6,602 nucleotides of DNA, from the NCBI GenBank assembly GCA_025360665.1, contig JANYBU010000182.1, positions 1-6,602 on the forward strand, in the 5' to 3' direction. The translations under genes were made by a program, and so were the position numbers. This document shows positions 1 to 6,486 of this stretch, piece by piece; position 1 is the stretch's first letter, and each line of letters begins with the position of its first letter. Below the pieces are notes generated by a model that was not told where the DNA came from, searched no databases, and was given only the letters and a program-made list of their open reading frames with translations. The stretch comes from Nitrospira sp. (lineage in GTDB: Bacteria > Nitrospirota > Nitrospiria > Nitrospirales > Nitrospiraceae).

Positions 1-348
1 TGGGGTTCTTCATGCGGCGACTCTGCGCCAGAACCTGCACCAGTTTCAAGCGGTGGGGAACGCCTGGAACGCCGCCTCAAACAAGGCGTTCACATAGGAT
101 CGGACCACAGAAGGACCCACTGTGATCCGCGAAGACCCCAAAAACATGACCTGACCAAAGAGTTCGGCGCCGCCATCAACTATACCTTCGACGGCACTTA
201 CAACAACCGATTGGTCATCGACTATACCAACCTCACAGTGGGAAGCGGCGGACGCGCGCCGGATCGGTTCCCGTTCGAGAGCCAACCGGGATTCGGTCAA
301 GACCTCATCGAAAATCGGATCAACGTGCAGTACCAGTTCTATTTCTAG
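1..348 (+). pseudogene. C-terminal end of an outer-membrane porin, apparently frameshifted
   Basis: Positions 148-348 encode a typical beta-barrel end: alternating polar and aromatic strands (AAINYTF, NRLVIDYTNLTVGSG), a conserved-looking LIENRINVQYQFYF tail and a terminal Phe, as the BAM machinery expects. Upstream of 148 the protein-like reading lies in a different frame (codons starting at 2, 5, ...), giving QNLHQFQAVGNAWNAASNKAFT, then an in-frame TAG at 95-97, then DRTTEGPTVIREDPKNM, which runs into TGA at 152-154. The frame that continues to 348 is open from base 1 by chance, but between 97 and 147 it uses AGA, AGG and CGA arginine codons and yields an Arg/His-rich, non-barrel sequence. 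The simplest reading is one lost base near 146-149 plus one nonsense mutation, or assembly errors. The protein would be an alginate-export-like or general porin placing a pore above the ABC importer downstream. The 5' part lies outside the window. Confidence 0.6.
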
Positions 349-376
349 ACCTATGATGAATTTCATCACGATGACC

Positions 377-382
377 AGGAGG
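377..382 (+). promoter_or_regulatory. Shine-Dalgarno AGGAGG deciding the ModA start
   Basis: AGGAGG stands six bases before ATG 389. The upstream in-frame ATG at 353 has no comparable site and would put the ribosome-binding site inside the gene, so 389 is chosen. Confidence 0.85.
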
Positions 383-388
383 TACTTC

Positions 389-1213
389 ATGACACGACGA
401 AGCCTACGATTGAGGAATCTGTTCTTCCTCGGTGTATTGACAACGACCGTTTGGACAGCGCCGCCCGTGCAGGCACAACCAGAAACCCTTACAATCGCCG
501 CCGCCAACAGCCTCAGAGACGTGTTTCGAAAAGTATTACCGCTTTTCGAGGCGCAGCACCGTGAAATCAACGTGCGGGTCATCTACGGACCCTCTCAAAC
601 GCTCCGCAATCAGATTGAACAAGGCGCGCCGGTGGATGTCTTCCTACCGTCGCTGTTTGAGGAAATTGAACAGCTCGAAAAGAAAGGACTGATCATTCAA
701 GGAACCAAGCGGGCCTATGCCGGCACATCGTTGGTCTTGATCACCAGCACCACTCTCCCCGCCCCCATTGCCTCTATCCAAGACCTGCGGACAGTCCCGG
801 TCCGACGGATTGCCGTCGGGGACCCTAAGTCTTCGTCGGTAGGGAAAGTGGCGGCTCAGTTTCTGAAATACAACAAGCTCGATCTCCAACTGAAGTCTCA
901 ATACGTCTTCGGGGAGCATTCCCGGGCCGTACTCGATCTAGTCGCCAAGGGCGAAGCCGAGCTCGGCGTCGTGTATCGAACAGACGCTGTGTCAAATGCG
1001 AATGTCCGTATTCTCGATACAGCCCCAGCCGACTCCCATGCTCCCATCCGTTATGGAGTCACCGCAGTATGGACTTCAAAAAACATTTCGGGTGCCAGTG
1101 ACTTTATCGAGTTCTTGTTGACGCCCGAGATCCAAACCCTCTTGCAGAAAAGTGGATTTGATCGCGTGCCAACCGAAGTCGGCTTTGCCCAACAGCAGGA
1201 GGTCAAATCATGA
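389..1213 (+). CDS. modA: ModA-family molybdate/oxyanion ABC transporter substrate-binding protein
   Basis: A 274-residue exported protein of the usual ModA length, acting in the periplasm as an oxyanion-binding protein for an ABC importer. Residues 1-29 form an Arg-rich then hydrophobic signal peptide with likely cleavage at VQA|QP. Family hallmarks follow in order: TIAAANSL (Ser41), YGPSQTLRNQIEQGAPVDVF (Ser69), an IAVGDP loop at 141-146, GEHSRAVLDLVAKGEAELG, GVVYRTDA (Tyr196), and IRYGVTAVWTSKN before a FIEFLLTPE end. The serines and Tyr196 match positions that bind molybdate in known ModA proteins. The loop after GDP reads KSSSVGKVA, where the family usually has a VPAG-type motif whose Ala contacts the anion, so specificity may differ. 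No modB or modC lies in the window; the only permease and ATPase are SsuBC-type, downstream. It follows the porin by 40 bases and its stop overlaps the next start (ATGA). Family sure; substrate uncertain (molybdate, tungstate or another anion). Confidence 0.9.
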   Translation: MTRRSLRLRNLFFLGVLTTTVWTAPPVQAQPETLTIAAANSLRDVFRKVLPLFEAQHREINVRVIYGPSQTLRNQIEQGAPVDVFLPSLFEEIEQLEKKGLIIQGTKRAYAGTSLVLITSTTLPAPIASIQDLRTVPVRRIAVGDPKSSSVGKVAAQFLKYNKLDLQLKSQYVFGEHSRAVLDLVAKGEAELGVVYRTDAVSNANVRILDTAPADSHAPIRYGVTAVWTSKNISGASDFIEFLLTPEIQTLLQKSGFDRVPTEVGFAQQQEVKS

Positions 1214-1944
1214 ACGGCAGCAGGCATTCAGGAAATTCGCGCAATCTGTGGTCAGTTCTGGCGCTGTTCATCCTCATAGGTCTCACGGTGATCACCGGTT
1301 GTGCGAGCCAGCCCCTCGCGCCTCAAAAGACGATCTATGAGTCGGGGCTCAACACGGTCCGCGTGGAGGGAGATCCTGACTCGACATCCAACACACACCC
1401 GACCGCGTTGACGCCGACAGAGGTTGGGACATTACTTCGAGGCGTCCGGTCATGGGAAAGACGGAACGTGATCCATCGCTTGTTCAGCGGTCAAGCCGAC
1501 CGGACCAGAGCATTCCGGGATGAGGAAATCATTGTGCTCGCCCCGGCACTCTCAAAGGCCCTGGCACAAGCCACCTCTGCCCAGCGTATCTACTTCCACT
1601 TGAGCCATGCCACCGATCAAGGGGACGAAGAGACGACCACGGGCTGGCTTTCCATACGAGGATCTCTTCTGTATCTCTCGCTAAGCGAGGTTCACGATCG
1701 CCACGGTCCGGGACCGGACATCGGAAAGTATGACCGACAAATGCCGAACGTGCCGGAAGCTTCGGCGTCATTCGATGTGACCTTCGAGCCGGAGGAGTTT
1801 CTGGCAAAGGTCAGTTCAGGAGGACGGCTGTTAGCACCAGATCAACGGGAAGAACTCCAGATTCTATATCGGGAAGCGCTTTCGGCCATGCCGATTCAGC
1901 CCGGACTGGATCAGGACCGAAAGATCAAGCCTTCTCAGCCCTGA
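1210..1944 (+). CDS. Predicted outer-membrane lipoprotein of unknown function
   Basis: I do not recognise this 244-residue family. The N-terminus is a lipoprotein signal: polar and basic residues 1-13, a hydrophobic core at 14-29, and a lipobox VITG|C with Cys31 as the acylated residue. Ala at +2 lacks the Asp retention signal known from enterobacteria, which suggests transfer to the outer membrane. The mature part has a Ser/Thr/Pro-rich linker to about residue 70, then a compact domain with TPTEVGTLLRGVRSWERRN (69-86), a central IYFHLSH strand (127-133), GWLSIRGSLLYLSLSEVHDRHG (145-166), and a FEPEEFL segment (192-198). It ends in a charged tail. The start overlaps the ModA stop by four bases, with AGGAGG at 1197-1202 seven bases upstream, so the two are probably translationally coupled. 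Position between two binding-protein genes suggests an accessory role at the envelope in the same uptake path; that is inference only. Confidence 0.85.
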   Translation: MNGSRHSGNSRNLWSVLALFILIGLTVITGCASQPLAPQKTIYESGLNTVRVEGDPDSTSNTHPTALTPTEVGTLLRGVRSWERRNVIHRLFSGQADRTRAFRDEEIIVLAPALSKALAQATSAQRIYFHLSHATDQGDEETTTGWLSIRGSLLYLSLSEVHDRHGPGPDIGKYDRQMPNVPEASASFDVTFEPEEFLAKVSSGGRLLAPDQREELQILYREALSAMPIQPGLDQDRKIKPSQP

Positions 1945-1960
1945 ATGACCTAATTGCAAC

Positions 1961-1965
1961 AAGGA
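1961..1965 (+). promoter_or_regulatory. Shine-Dalgarno AAGGA deciding the start at 1971
   Basis: AAGGA ends five bases before ATG 1971 but overlaps the alternative in-frame ATG at 1965, leaving that one without usable spacing. The later start also gives a normal Met-Lys signal-peptide beginning. Confidence 0.65.
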
Positions 1966-1970
1966 TGATC

Positions 1971-2939
1971 ATGAAGATACACGTATTACTATTCCTAGGA
2001 GTCTGGACACTCATCACCTCGACCTCTGCCGCCATGGCAGAAGATACGATCCGTGTTGGGCACTTCCCGAACATTACGCATGTCCAAGGCCTGGTGGCCC
2101 AGCATCTGTCTCGCACGGGTCAGGGCTGGTTTGAACAACGTTTGGGAACCGACGTCAAAATCGAGTGGTACATCTATAACGCGGGGCCGAGCGCCATGGA
2201 AGCGATCCTGGCGGATTCCATTGACCTGACCTACGTGGGTCCCAGCCCGACATTGAATGCCTATGCAAAATCCAGCGGCGAGGAAGTCCGAATCATTGCC
2301 GGCGCAGCCGCAGGCGGCGCAGCTTTGGTCGTCCAACCGGATTCCGGACTCACACAGCCGGCCGATTTTCGCGGGAAGACCATTGCCACCCCGCAACTGG
2401 GCAATACCCAGGACATTGCCTGCCGAGCGTGGCTGGCGGCCGGAGGCTTGAAGATCACCCAAACCGGCGGGGATGCATTCGTCGTCCCGACACCGAACCC
2501 GGATCAACTTGCTTTGTTCCAGAGGAAGAAGCTCGATGCCGTCTGGACGGTTGAACCATGGGTCTCGCGATTAGAACGCGAAGCCGGAGGCAAGGTGCTC
2601 GTCGAACAGCCGCGCGAGAGCATCACAGTCCTGGTGTCGAGCGTGAAGTTTGTCAAGAACAAGCGGGAGCTAGCCAGGAAGTTTGTCCAAGCCCACCGTG
2701 AACTCACCGAGTGGATTCTCTCGCATCCTGATGAGGCCAGGCAGATGGTCCGGCAGGAATTGGCCGCCGAGACGCGAGCCGAGGTGTCGGCGGACTTGAT
2801 TGCCCAAGCATGGAAACGCATCGTGCTGACCACAGACGTCTCCCCGGATGAGTATCAGCATTTCATCTCCAATGCCCAGCAGGCAGGATTCATGCGCAAA
2901 GCACCCGACTTGTCACGGCTCATCGAAAGGCTGAACTGA
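1971..2939 (+). CDS. SsuA/TauA/NrtA-type ABC transporter substrate-binding protein
   Basis: A 322-residue periplasmic binding protein of the NMT1/SsuA superfamily, which supplies sulfonates, taurine, nitrate or pyrimidine precursors to a two-gene ABC importer. Residues 1-23 are a signal peptide (cleavage AMA|ED). The mature protein opens with the family strand TIRVGHFPNITHVQGLVA, followed by YNAGPSAMEAILADSIDLTYVGPSPTLNAYA (69-99), the hinge motif GKTIATPQLGNTQDIA (135-150), VWTVEPWVSRLEREAGG (191-207), and a helical C-terminal part ending in the usual tilt of Asp/Glu/Arg residues. GPSPTLNAY stands where sulfonate binders often have a GDAP-type loop, and VEPW recalls nitrate- and pyrimidine-binding relatives, so the ligand cannot be named. 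One base separates its stop from the ATPase start, which ties it to the importer downstream. Starts at 1965 and 1971 are both possible; 1971 is better spaced. Confidence 0.9.
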   Translation: MKIHVLLFLGVWTLITSTSAAMAEDTIRVGHFPNITHVQGLVAQHLSRTGQGWFEQRLGTDVKIEWYIYNAGPSAMEAILADSIDLTYVGPSPTLNAYAKSSGEEVRIIAGAAAGGAALVVQPDSGLTQPADFRGKTIATPQLGNTQDIACRAWLAAGGLKITQTGGDAFVVPTPNPDQLALFQRKKLDAVWTVEPWVSRLEREAGGKVLVEQPRESITVLVSSVKFVKNKRELARKFVQAHRELTEWILSHPDEARQMVRQELAAETRAEVSADLIAQAWKRIVLTTDVSPDEYQHFISNAQQAGFMRKAPDLSRLIERLN

Positions 2940-2940
2940 G

Positions 2941-3747
2941 ATGGCCACGACTGAAGTCAATCCTGCTAAGACCGTTCCCTCTAAGCTCGTGCTCGAACAT
3001 CTCTCGAAATGGTTTCGGACCAGTACGCTGACCGTCCATGCGCTTGACGATGTGACGTTCCGCATCGCTGAAGGAGAGTTCGTCTGTCTCGTCGGCCCCA
3101 GCGGCTGCGGTAAATCGACGTTGCTCAATATCATTGCCGGATTGGAGCGACCCGATCGCGGCCTGGTCCAGGCCGATGGAAAAACCATCGTTGGACCCGG
3201 GCCACACCGCCTCGTCATGTTTCAGGAAGCGTCGCTGTTTCCGTGGCTGACGGTCCTCGGAAACGTCCTCTTCGGCCTCAAACTCATCAACGGCGTGAGT
3301 GCGGAGGAACGCCGTGAGAAGGCCGAGTATTTCCTTGAACTCGTCGGCCTCAAGAAGTTCATGCATTCCAATGTTCATGAATTGTCTGGCGGCATGAAAC
3401 AACGCGTGGCCTTGGCTCGGGCCCTGGCGCCGAACCCCAGCGTCCTCCTGATGGATGAACCCTTCGGCGCGCTCGACGCCCTGACACGCGAACAACTGTA
3501 CGGGGACATTCAACGAATCTGGAGCCAGCACCGTAAGACCATCGTCTTCGTCACTCACAACGTGCGTGAAGCCGTCTGCTTGGGTGACCGCGTCATTTTG
3601 TTCTCGCCGAACCCTGGACGGATTCGCGAGGAATTCGCCATTCCTCTGCCTCGGCCACGCGACATCAACAGTGTGGACCTAGCTCGCTACTCGACCGAAA
3701 TCACCCGTGTCCTGAAAGGCTACGTCCAGACCGAGGTAGCGGGATGA
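2941..3747 (+). CDS. SsuB/TauB/NrtD-type ABC transporter ATP-binding protein
   Basis: A 268-residue cytoplasmic nucleotide-binding subunit that drives import by ATP hydrolysis. All motifs are intact: Walker A GPSGCGKST (52-60), Q-loop Gln95 in MFQEASLFPW, signature LSGGMKQRVALARAL (148-162), Walker B VLLMDEPFGALD (168-179) with catalytic Glu173, and switch His206 in VTHNVREAV. The FQEASLFPWLTV stretch and the short C-terminal tail (SPNPGRIREEFAIPLPRPRD, 222-241) are characteristic of the sulfonate/taurine/nitrate group, which lacks the extra TOBE domain of ModC; this argues against a molybdate ATPase. A weak GAAAGG site (2925-2930) lies inside the end of the preceding gene, one base before which translation terminates, suggesting coupling. 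The stop overlaps the permease start by ATGA. Sub-family assignment is good; the transported substrate is not determined by this subunit. Confidence 0.95.
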   Translation: MATTEVNPAKTVPSKLVLEHLSKWFRTSTLTVHALDDVTFRIAEGEFVCLVGPSGCGKSTLLNIIAGLERPDRGLVQADGKTIVGPGPHRLVMFQEASLFPWLTVLGNVLFGLKLINGVSAEERREKAEYFLELVGLKKFMHSNVHELSGGMKQRVALARALAPNPSVLLMDEPFGALDALTREQLYGDIQRIWSQHRKTIVFVTHNVREAVCLGDRVILFSPNPGRIREEFAIPLPRPRDINSVDLARYSTEITRVLKGYVQTEVAG

Positions 3748-4514
3748 TCGCACGGTGGCTGGCCGCAGGACTGTTCTTTGTACTTCTCGTTGCCGCGTGG
3801 TATCTCGCCGTCAAAGCACACATCTGGTCTCCCATCCTGCTCCCATCGCCCATCAGTGTGGCCGACTATGTGAAGTCCGCGGTGGAAGACGGCACTCTCT
3901 GGGAAGCCACGCAGGTCACAGTTCGAAGGCTGCTCATCGGCTATGGATTGGGAATCCTCGTCGGGCTTCCACTGGGGCTGCTCACCGCATCATCCCGGTG
4001 GTGCCAGGACACGATCGGCGTCCTCGCATTAGGACTGCAAACTCTCCCGAGCGTCTGTTGGGTACCGCTAGCCCTGCTCTGGTTCGGTCAAACAGAAGCC
4101 GCCCTCCTGTTCGTCGTCGTGATGGGAACCCTCTGGTCGCTGATCATTGCGACCGACCACGGGGTGCGGACCATTCCACCCATTTATACGCGCGCAGCCC
4201 GCAGCATGGGTTCGACCGGATTGCACACATGGACCCATGTCGTCTTGCCGGCGGCGCTTCCATTTCTTTTGAGCGGCATGAAACAGGGTTGGGCCTTTGC
4301 CTGGCGATCTCTGATGGCAGCGGAAATCTATGTGACGATTCTCACCGGATTCGGGCTCGGACATTTGCTACACTATGGCCGCGAGCTGAATGCGATGGAC
4401 CAAGTCATCGGCGTGATGTTAATCATCGTCGTGATCGGTCTGGCCGTAGACAAAACGCTGTTTGCTCCGATAGAACAGTTTCTCCATCGCCGCTGGGGGA
4501 CCGCGCGCCAGTAG
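3744..4514 (+). CDS. SsuC/TauC-type ABC transporter permease
   Basis: A 256-residue inner-membrane subunit forming, as a dimer, the transport channel for the neighbouring ATPase and binding protein. About six hydrophobic segments are visible, near residues 4-24, 62-84, 91-113, 117-137, 168-200 (broken by a loop) and 221-241. The opening LLPSPISVADYVK (32-44) is typical of this permease group. The coupling (EAA) loop that docks on the ATPase is present at about 150-173: RAARSMGSTG, then VVLPAALP, matching the family pattern of small residues, Gly, then a Leu-Pro. The segment GWAFAWRSLMAAEIY (182-196) is also characteristic of SsuC/TauC proteins. The start codon overlaps the ATPase stop; GAGG at 3733-3736 gives a suitable ribosome-binding site. 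Length is normal and no disruption is seen. A second reading frame of similar length runs inside this gene but is Arg/His-rich and not credible. Confidence 0.95.
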   Translation: MIARWLAAGLFFVLLVAAWYLAVKAHIWSPILLPSPISVADYVKSAVEDGTLWEATQVTVRRLLIGYGLGILVGLPLGLLTASSRWCQDTIGVLALGLQTLPSVCWVPLALLWFGQTEAALLFVVVMGTLWSLIIATDHGVRTIPPIYTRAARSMGSTGLHTWTHVVLPAALPFLLSGMKQGWAFAWRSLMAAEIYVTILTGFGLGHLLHYGRELNAMDQVIGVMLIIVVIGLAVDKTLFAPIEQFLHRRWGTARQ

Positions 4515-4538
4515 ATTTTCCAACAAAAGGGGATTGCC

Positions 4539-5279
4539 ATGGCAACTCAACACAGTACGGCCGCAGCGTTCGTTGCCTCAACAGTGATGGCCATGGCACT
4601 GATGTTCGTGCCCGCTGCTATGGCTGGGCAGTTCGGCACGCCAAAAGAAAACGAAGGAACCAGGATTTTTCAAGCCACTGAACATCCGTACTATAGTGGA
4701 CAATTCCACCTTTCCGGGCAGAGCACCACTCTGATCGGAAGCGTGAACGATCGCGCACCGTGGGACCACCTCGACTATGCCGGCAAACACCTGATACCAG
4801 TGCAGGGCTCCATCGACATTGAGGTGAATGAACTCACGAACAGTGGCCAGGTCATCGCTGAATTTGTCGATGGCTCCGATCGGTATCGAATCGTCTTTGA
4901 TCGGTTTGCCGCGAAAGCTCCGTTCCAGGATGGAGGCATCGCGACAAGGATCTATGAACATGGTGACTCCGGAAACGGCGATCCGCTGTATCCAAAAACG
5001 TGGCTCTACCTTGCCGGATGGGGAACGGCGACGATGTGGAAAAACGATCAGGTGCTCTACAAGAACTATGATGCCCATTTCATGGTAATGGAACGATCCC
5101 GCGATCCCAAGACCCATGAGGTTCACTATCCTGTGAAACGAACGCTGCCTGGTGGGGAAACCGATCCGGCGGGCATGGAAATCGATCTCTGGGTCCGTTC
5201 GAAGGAACAAAACATCAACAACTTTCCCCCATTTGAAACCTTTGTCCATCTCTGTTGGGATGAAGTGACCTGGAAGTAA
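4539..5279 (+). CDS. Secreted protein of unknown function
   Basis: I do not recognise this 246-residue protein. Residues 1-29 are a signal peptide with a long Ala/Val/Met core and probable cleavage AMA|G. The mature part is soluble-looking, with no membrane segment, and appears beta-rich. It is notable for aromatic and His/Asp/Glu-rich stretches: FQATEHPYYSGQFHLSGQ (44-61), DRAPWDHLDYAGKH (71-84), IYEHGDSGNGDPLYPKTW (138-155), NYDAHFMVMERSRDP (176-190) and a closing FVHLCWDEVTWK with a single Cys239. SIDIEVNELTNSGQVIAEF (91-109) reads like two beta strands joined by a turn. The pattern could suit metal or carbohydrate binding, but no catalytic motif is recognised. AGGGGA (4528-4533) lies five bases before the ATG. 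It follows the permease by 24 bases and precedes the next gene by five, so it belongs to the same unit; a periplasmic or surface accessory role in uptake is inferred. Confidence 0.85.
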   Translation: MATQHSTAAAFVASTVMAMALMFVPAAMAGQFGTPKENEGTRIFQATEHPYYSGQFHLSGQSTTLIGSVNDRAPWDHLDYAGKHLIPVQGSIDIEVNELTNSGQVIAEFVDGSDRYRIVFDRFAAKAPFQDGGIATRIYEHGDSGNGDPLYPKTWLYLAGWGTATMWKNDQVLYKNYDAHFMVMERSRDPKTHEVHYPVKRTLPGGETDPAGMEIDLWVRSKEQNINNFPPFETFVHLCWDEVTWK

Positions 5280-5284
5280 CTCAT

Positions 5285-5959
5285 ATGAATCCGTCGGCGC
5301 TGATAGTCGTGAGTTTCATAGCCTCCCTTCAGATAGCCCTTGGGGCAGTGGTCGCCCAAGCAGAGACCGCCTCTCCTGCGCTTGTGTGGAACTTTGATCA
5401 TGAGCAGCCAGGCACCCTTCCCAGCGAATTCTCAATTGGAACGTTGTTTGATGGACGGCCCGCGGGAGATTGGCAAGTCCTCGCGACTGATCGAGCCAAG
5501 AGTCCACCGCATGTGTTCGCCCAAGTAATGGCCAAGGGAGCCGAACATGCCTACAAAGTGGTGCTGATCAAGGAAGCCATCGCCTCTGATCTCAATCTTG
5601 AAGTATCGTTCTTGCCGATCCAGGGACAGGCAGACATGGGAGGCGGCCTGATCTGGCGGGCAACGGATGATCGAAACTACTATCTGGCAAGGGCCAACCC
5701 GTTGGAACAAAATATTCGAGTGTATCGAGTCGAGAAAGGCGTTCGACACCTGTTACAAAACTTCGACCAAACGATTGACGTGAGGCAGTGGCACACACTG
5801 CGGGTCACCCATCAAGGCTGTCGCGTGAACATCTTCTATGACGACAAGCAGGTCTTTGATCTCTGTGACAAGACGTTCCACGACGGGATGATTGGACTAT
5901 GGACCAAGTCGGATGCCGTCACATACTTCGACGATCTCCAGTTGCAGCATTTGAAATAA
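5285..5959 (+). CDS. Secreted concanavalin/LamG-like (DUF1080-like) domain protein
   Basis: A 224-residue exported protein. Residues 1-26 form a signal peptide (cleavage AQA|ET). The mature protein looks like one jelly-roll domain of the LamG/3-keto-disaccharide-hydrolase (DUF1080) type: it begins with WNFDHEQPGTLPSEF and GDWQVL (61-66), has the strand pair MGGGLIWRATDDRNYYLARA (118-137) followed by IRVYRVEKGVRHLL (144-157), then QWHTLRVTHQGCRVNIFYDD (168-187), and closes with GMIGLWTKSDAVTYFDDLQL (201-220). These are standard landmarks of the fold, which usually binds or acts on carbohydrate, though many members have unknown ligands. Cys179 and Cys194 could form a disulfide in the periplasm. 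GGAAG at 5272-5276 is eight bases before the ATG and overlaps the end of the previous gene, which suggests coupled expression. This is the last gene of the apparent operon. Fold assignment fairly sure, function not. Confidence 0.85.
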   Translation: MNPSALIVVSFIASLQIALGAVVAQAETASPALVWNFDHEQPGTLPSEFSIGTLFDGRPAGDWQVLATDRAKSPPHVFAQVMAKGAEHAYKVVLIKEAIASDLNLEVSFLPIQGQADMGGGLIWRATDDRNYYLARANPLEQNIRVYRVEKGVRHLLQNFDQTIDVRQWHTLRVTHQGCRVNIFYDDKQVFDLCDKTFHDGMIGLWTKSDAVTYFDDLQLQHLK

Positions 5960-6165
5960 AAGCCCACGAGACAATGAACTTGCCGCAATCCGTGTCCATC
6001 GTTGAAGCCATTCGCTTCTGACTGAAGCTCGCTTTACTTCTCATTGAGCAAGCGATACTCTTTGCCCCTATTCCATCTTCCGTCCCGAACATGCTGGAGC
6101 TGCACCCGGATGGGAGTCATGCCAACCAACACCAACCCGCTACACCTCTTCGGAAGGAGTCTGCC
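5960..6165. other. Intergenic region ending the operon
   Basis: No credible gene lies in these 206 bases. A clear factor-independent terminator is absent: there is no strong GC hairpin followed by a T run. Short inverted repeats occur at 6004-6028 (GAAGC, GCTTC, GAAGC alternating at five-base spacing) and a six-base pair TCGCTT/AAGCGA at 6029-6034 and 6050-6055. A promoter for the next gene should lie here; TTGAGC at 6044 and TATTCC at 6069 are a weak candidate with 19-base spacing, which I do not call. The ATG at 6091 lacks a ribosome-binding site. Confidence 0.5.
6154..6159 (+). promoter_or_regulatory. Shine-Dalgarno AAGGAG deciding the start at 6166
   Basis: AAGGAG lies six bases before ATG 6166, after which a proper signal peptide begins (MLRRLCTLIVLAG). 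The in-frame ATG at 6091 would add a polar 25-residue extension in front of the signal peptide and has no ribosome-binding site. Confidence 0.8.
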
Positions 6166-6454
6166 ATGTTACGACGTTTGTGCACATTGATCGTACTTGC
6201 CGGTGTGTTTGGTGCGATACCGGGTTGGGCAACTCAACTCAGCCGACCGCAGGTAGAATATTCAGCCGATTCGGTGATGCAGACCGAGGACGGAACGATG
6301 GAACAGCATGTCTATGTCACCCCTGCCAAGGAACCTCGGGAAATGTTGACCGGGGACGGCGATGGGGCGATTCAAATCTTCCGGTTTGACAGCAAAGTGA
6401 TGTTGCAACTAATGCCGTCAGAGAAGATGTACATGGAACACTCGATGGCGCAAA

Positions 6455-6462
6455 ATAAAAAT
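6455..6462. repeat. Candidate 8-base target-site duplication (one copy visible)
   Basis: ATAAAAAT immediately precedes the putative element end at 6463. ISL3-family elements are known to duplicate eight bases and to favour AT-rich targets, and this is the most AT-rich stretch of the disrupted gene. The second copy would be at the far end of the element, outside the window. Confidence 0.5.
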
Positions 6463-6486
6463 GGATCTCCGCGGGTCACAGTGGGT
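6463..6486. repeat. Putative terminal inverted repeat of the ISL3-type element
   Basis: The stretch starts GGATCTCCGCGGG and ends AGTGGGT. ISL3-type ends commonly start GG-x-TCT and run about 15-39 bases, with a GTGGGT-like inner part in several members. The partner repeat is not visible, so the inner limit is a guess. Confidence 0.45.

Noticed and set aside
46..582. Minus-strand open frame of 178 codons
   Set aside because: It lies antisense to the porin end and the start of ModA, has no family resemblance, and its openness follows from codon bias on the other strand.
2920..3558. Minus-strand open frame of 212 codons opposite the ATPase
   Set aside because: Antisense shadow of a gene with all ABC ATPase motifs; no recognisable protein features or ribosome-binding site.
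3755..4681. 308-codon plus-strand frame inside the permease gene
   Set aside because: It gives an Arg/His/Ser-rich sequence with no domain and overlaps a clear ABC permease in another frame.
4578..5249. Minus-strand open frame of 223 codons opposite the secreted protein
   Set aside because: The plus strand has a ribosome-binding site, signal peptide and operon spacing; the minus frame has none of these.
6044..6074. Possible sigma-70 promoter TTGAGC ... TATTCC
   Set aside because: Spacing of 19 and poor matches at both hexamers; not distinguishable from chance.
6091..6165. Upstream ATG that would extend the truncated exported protein by 25 residues
   Set aside because: No ribosome-binding site, and the extension would precede a good signal peptide that has its own AAGGAG and ATG.
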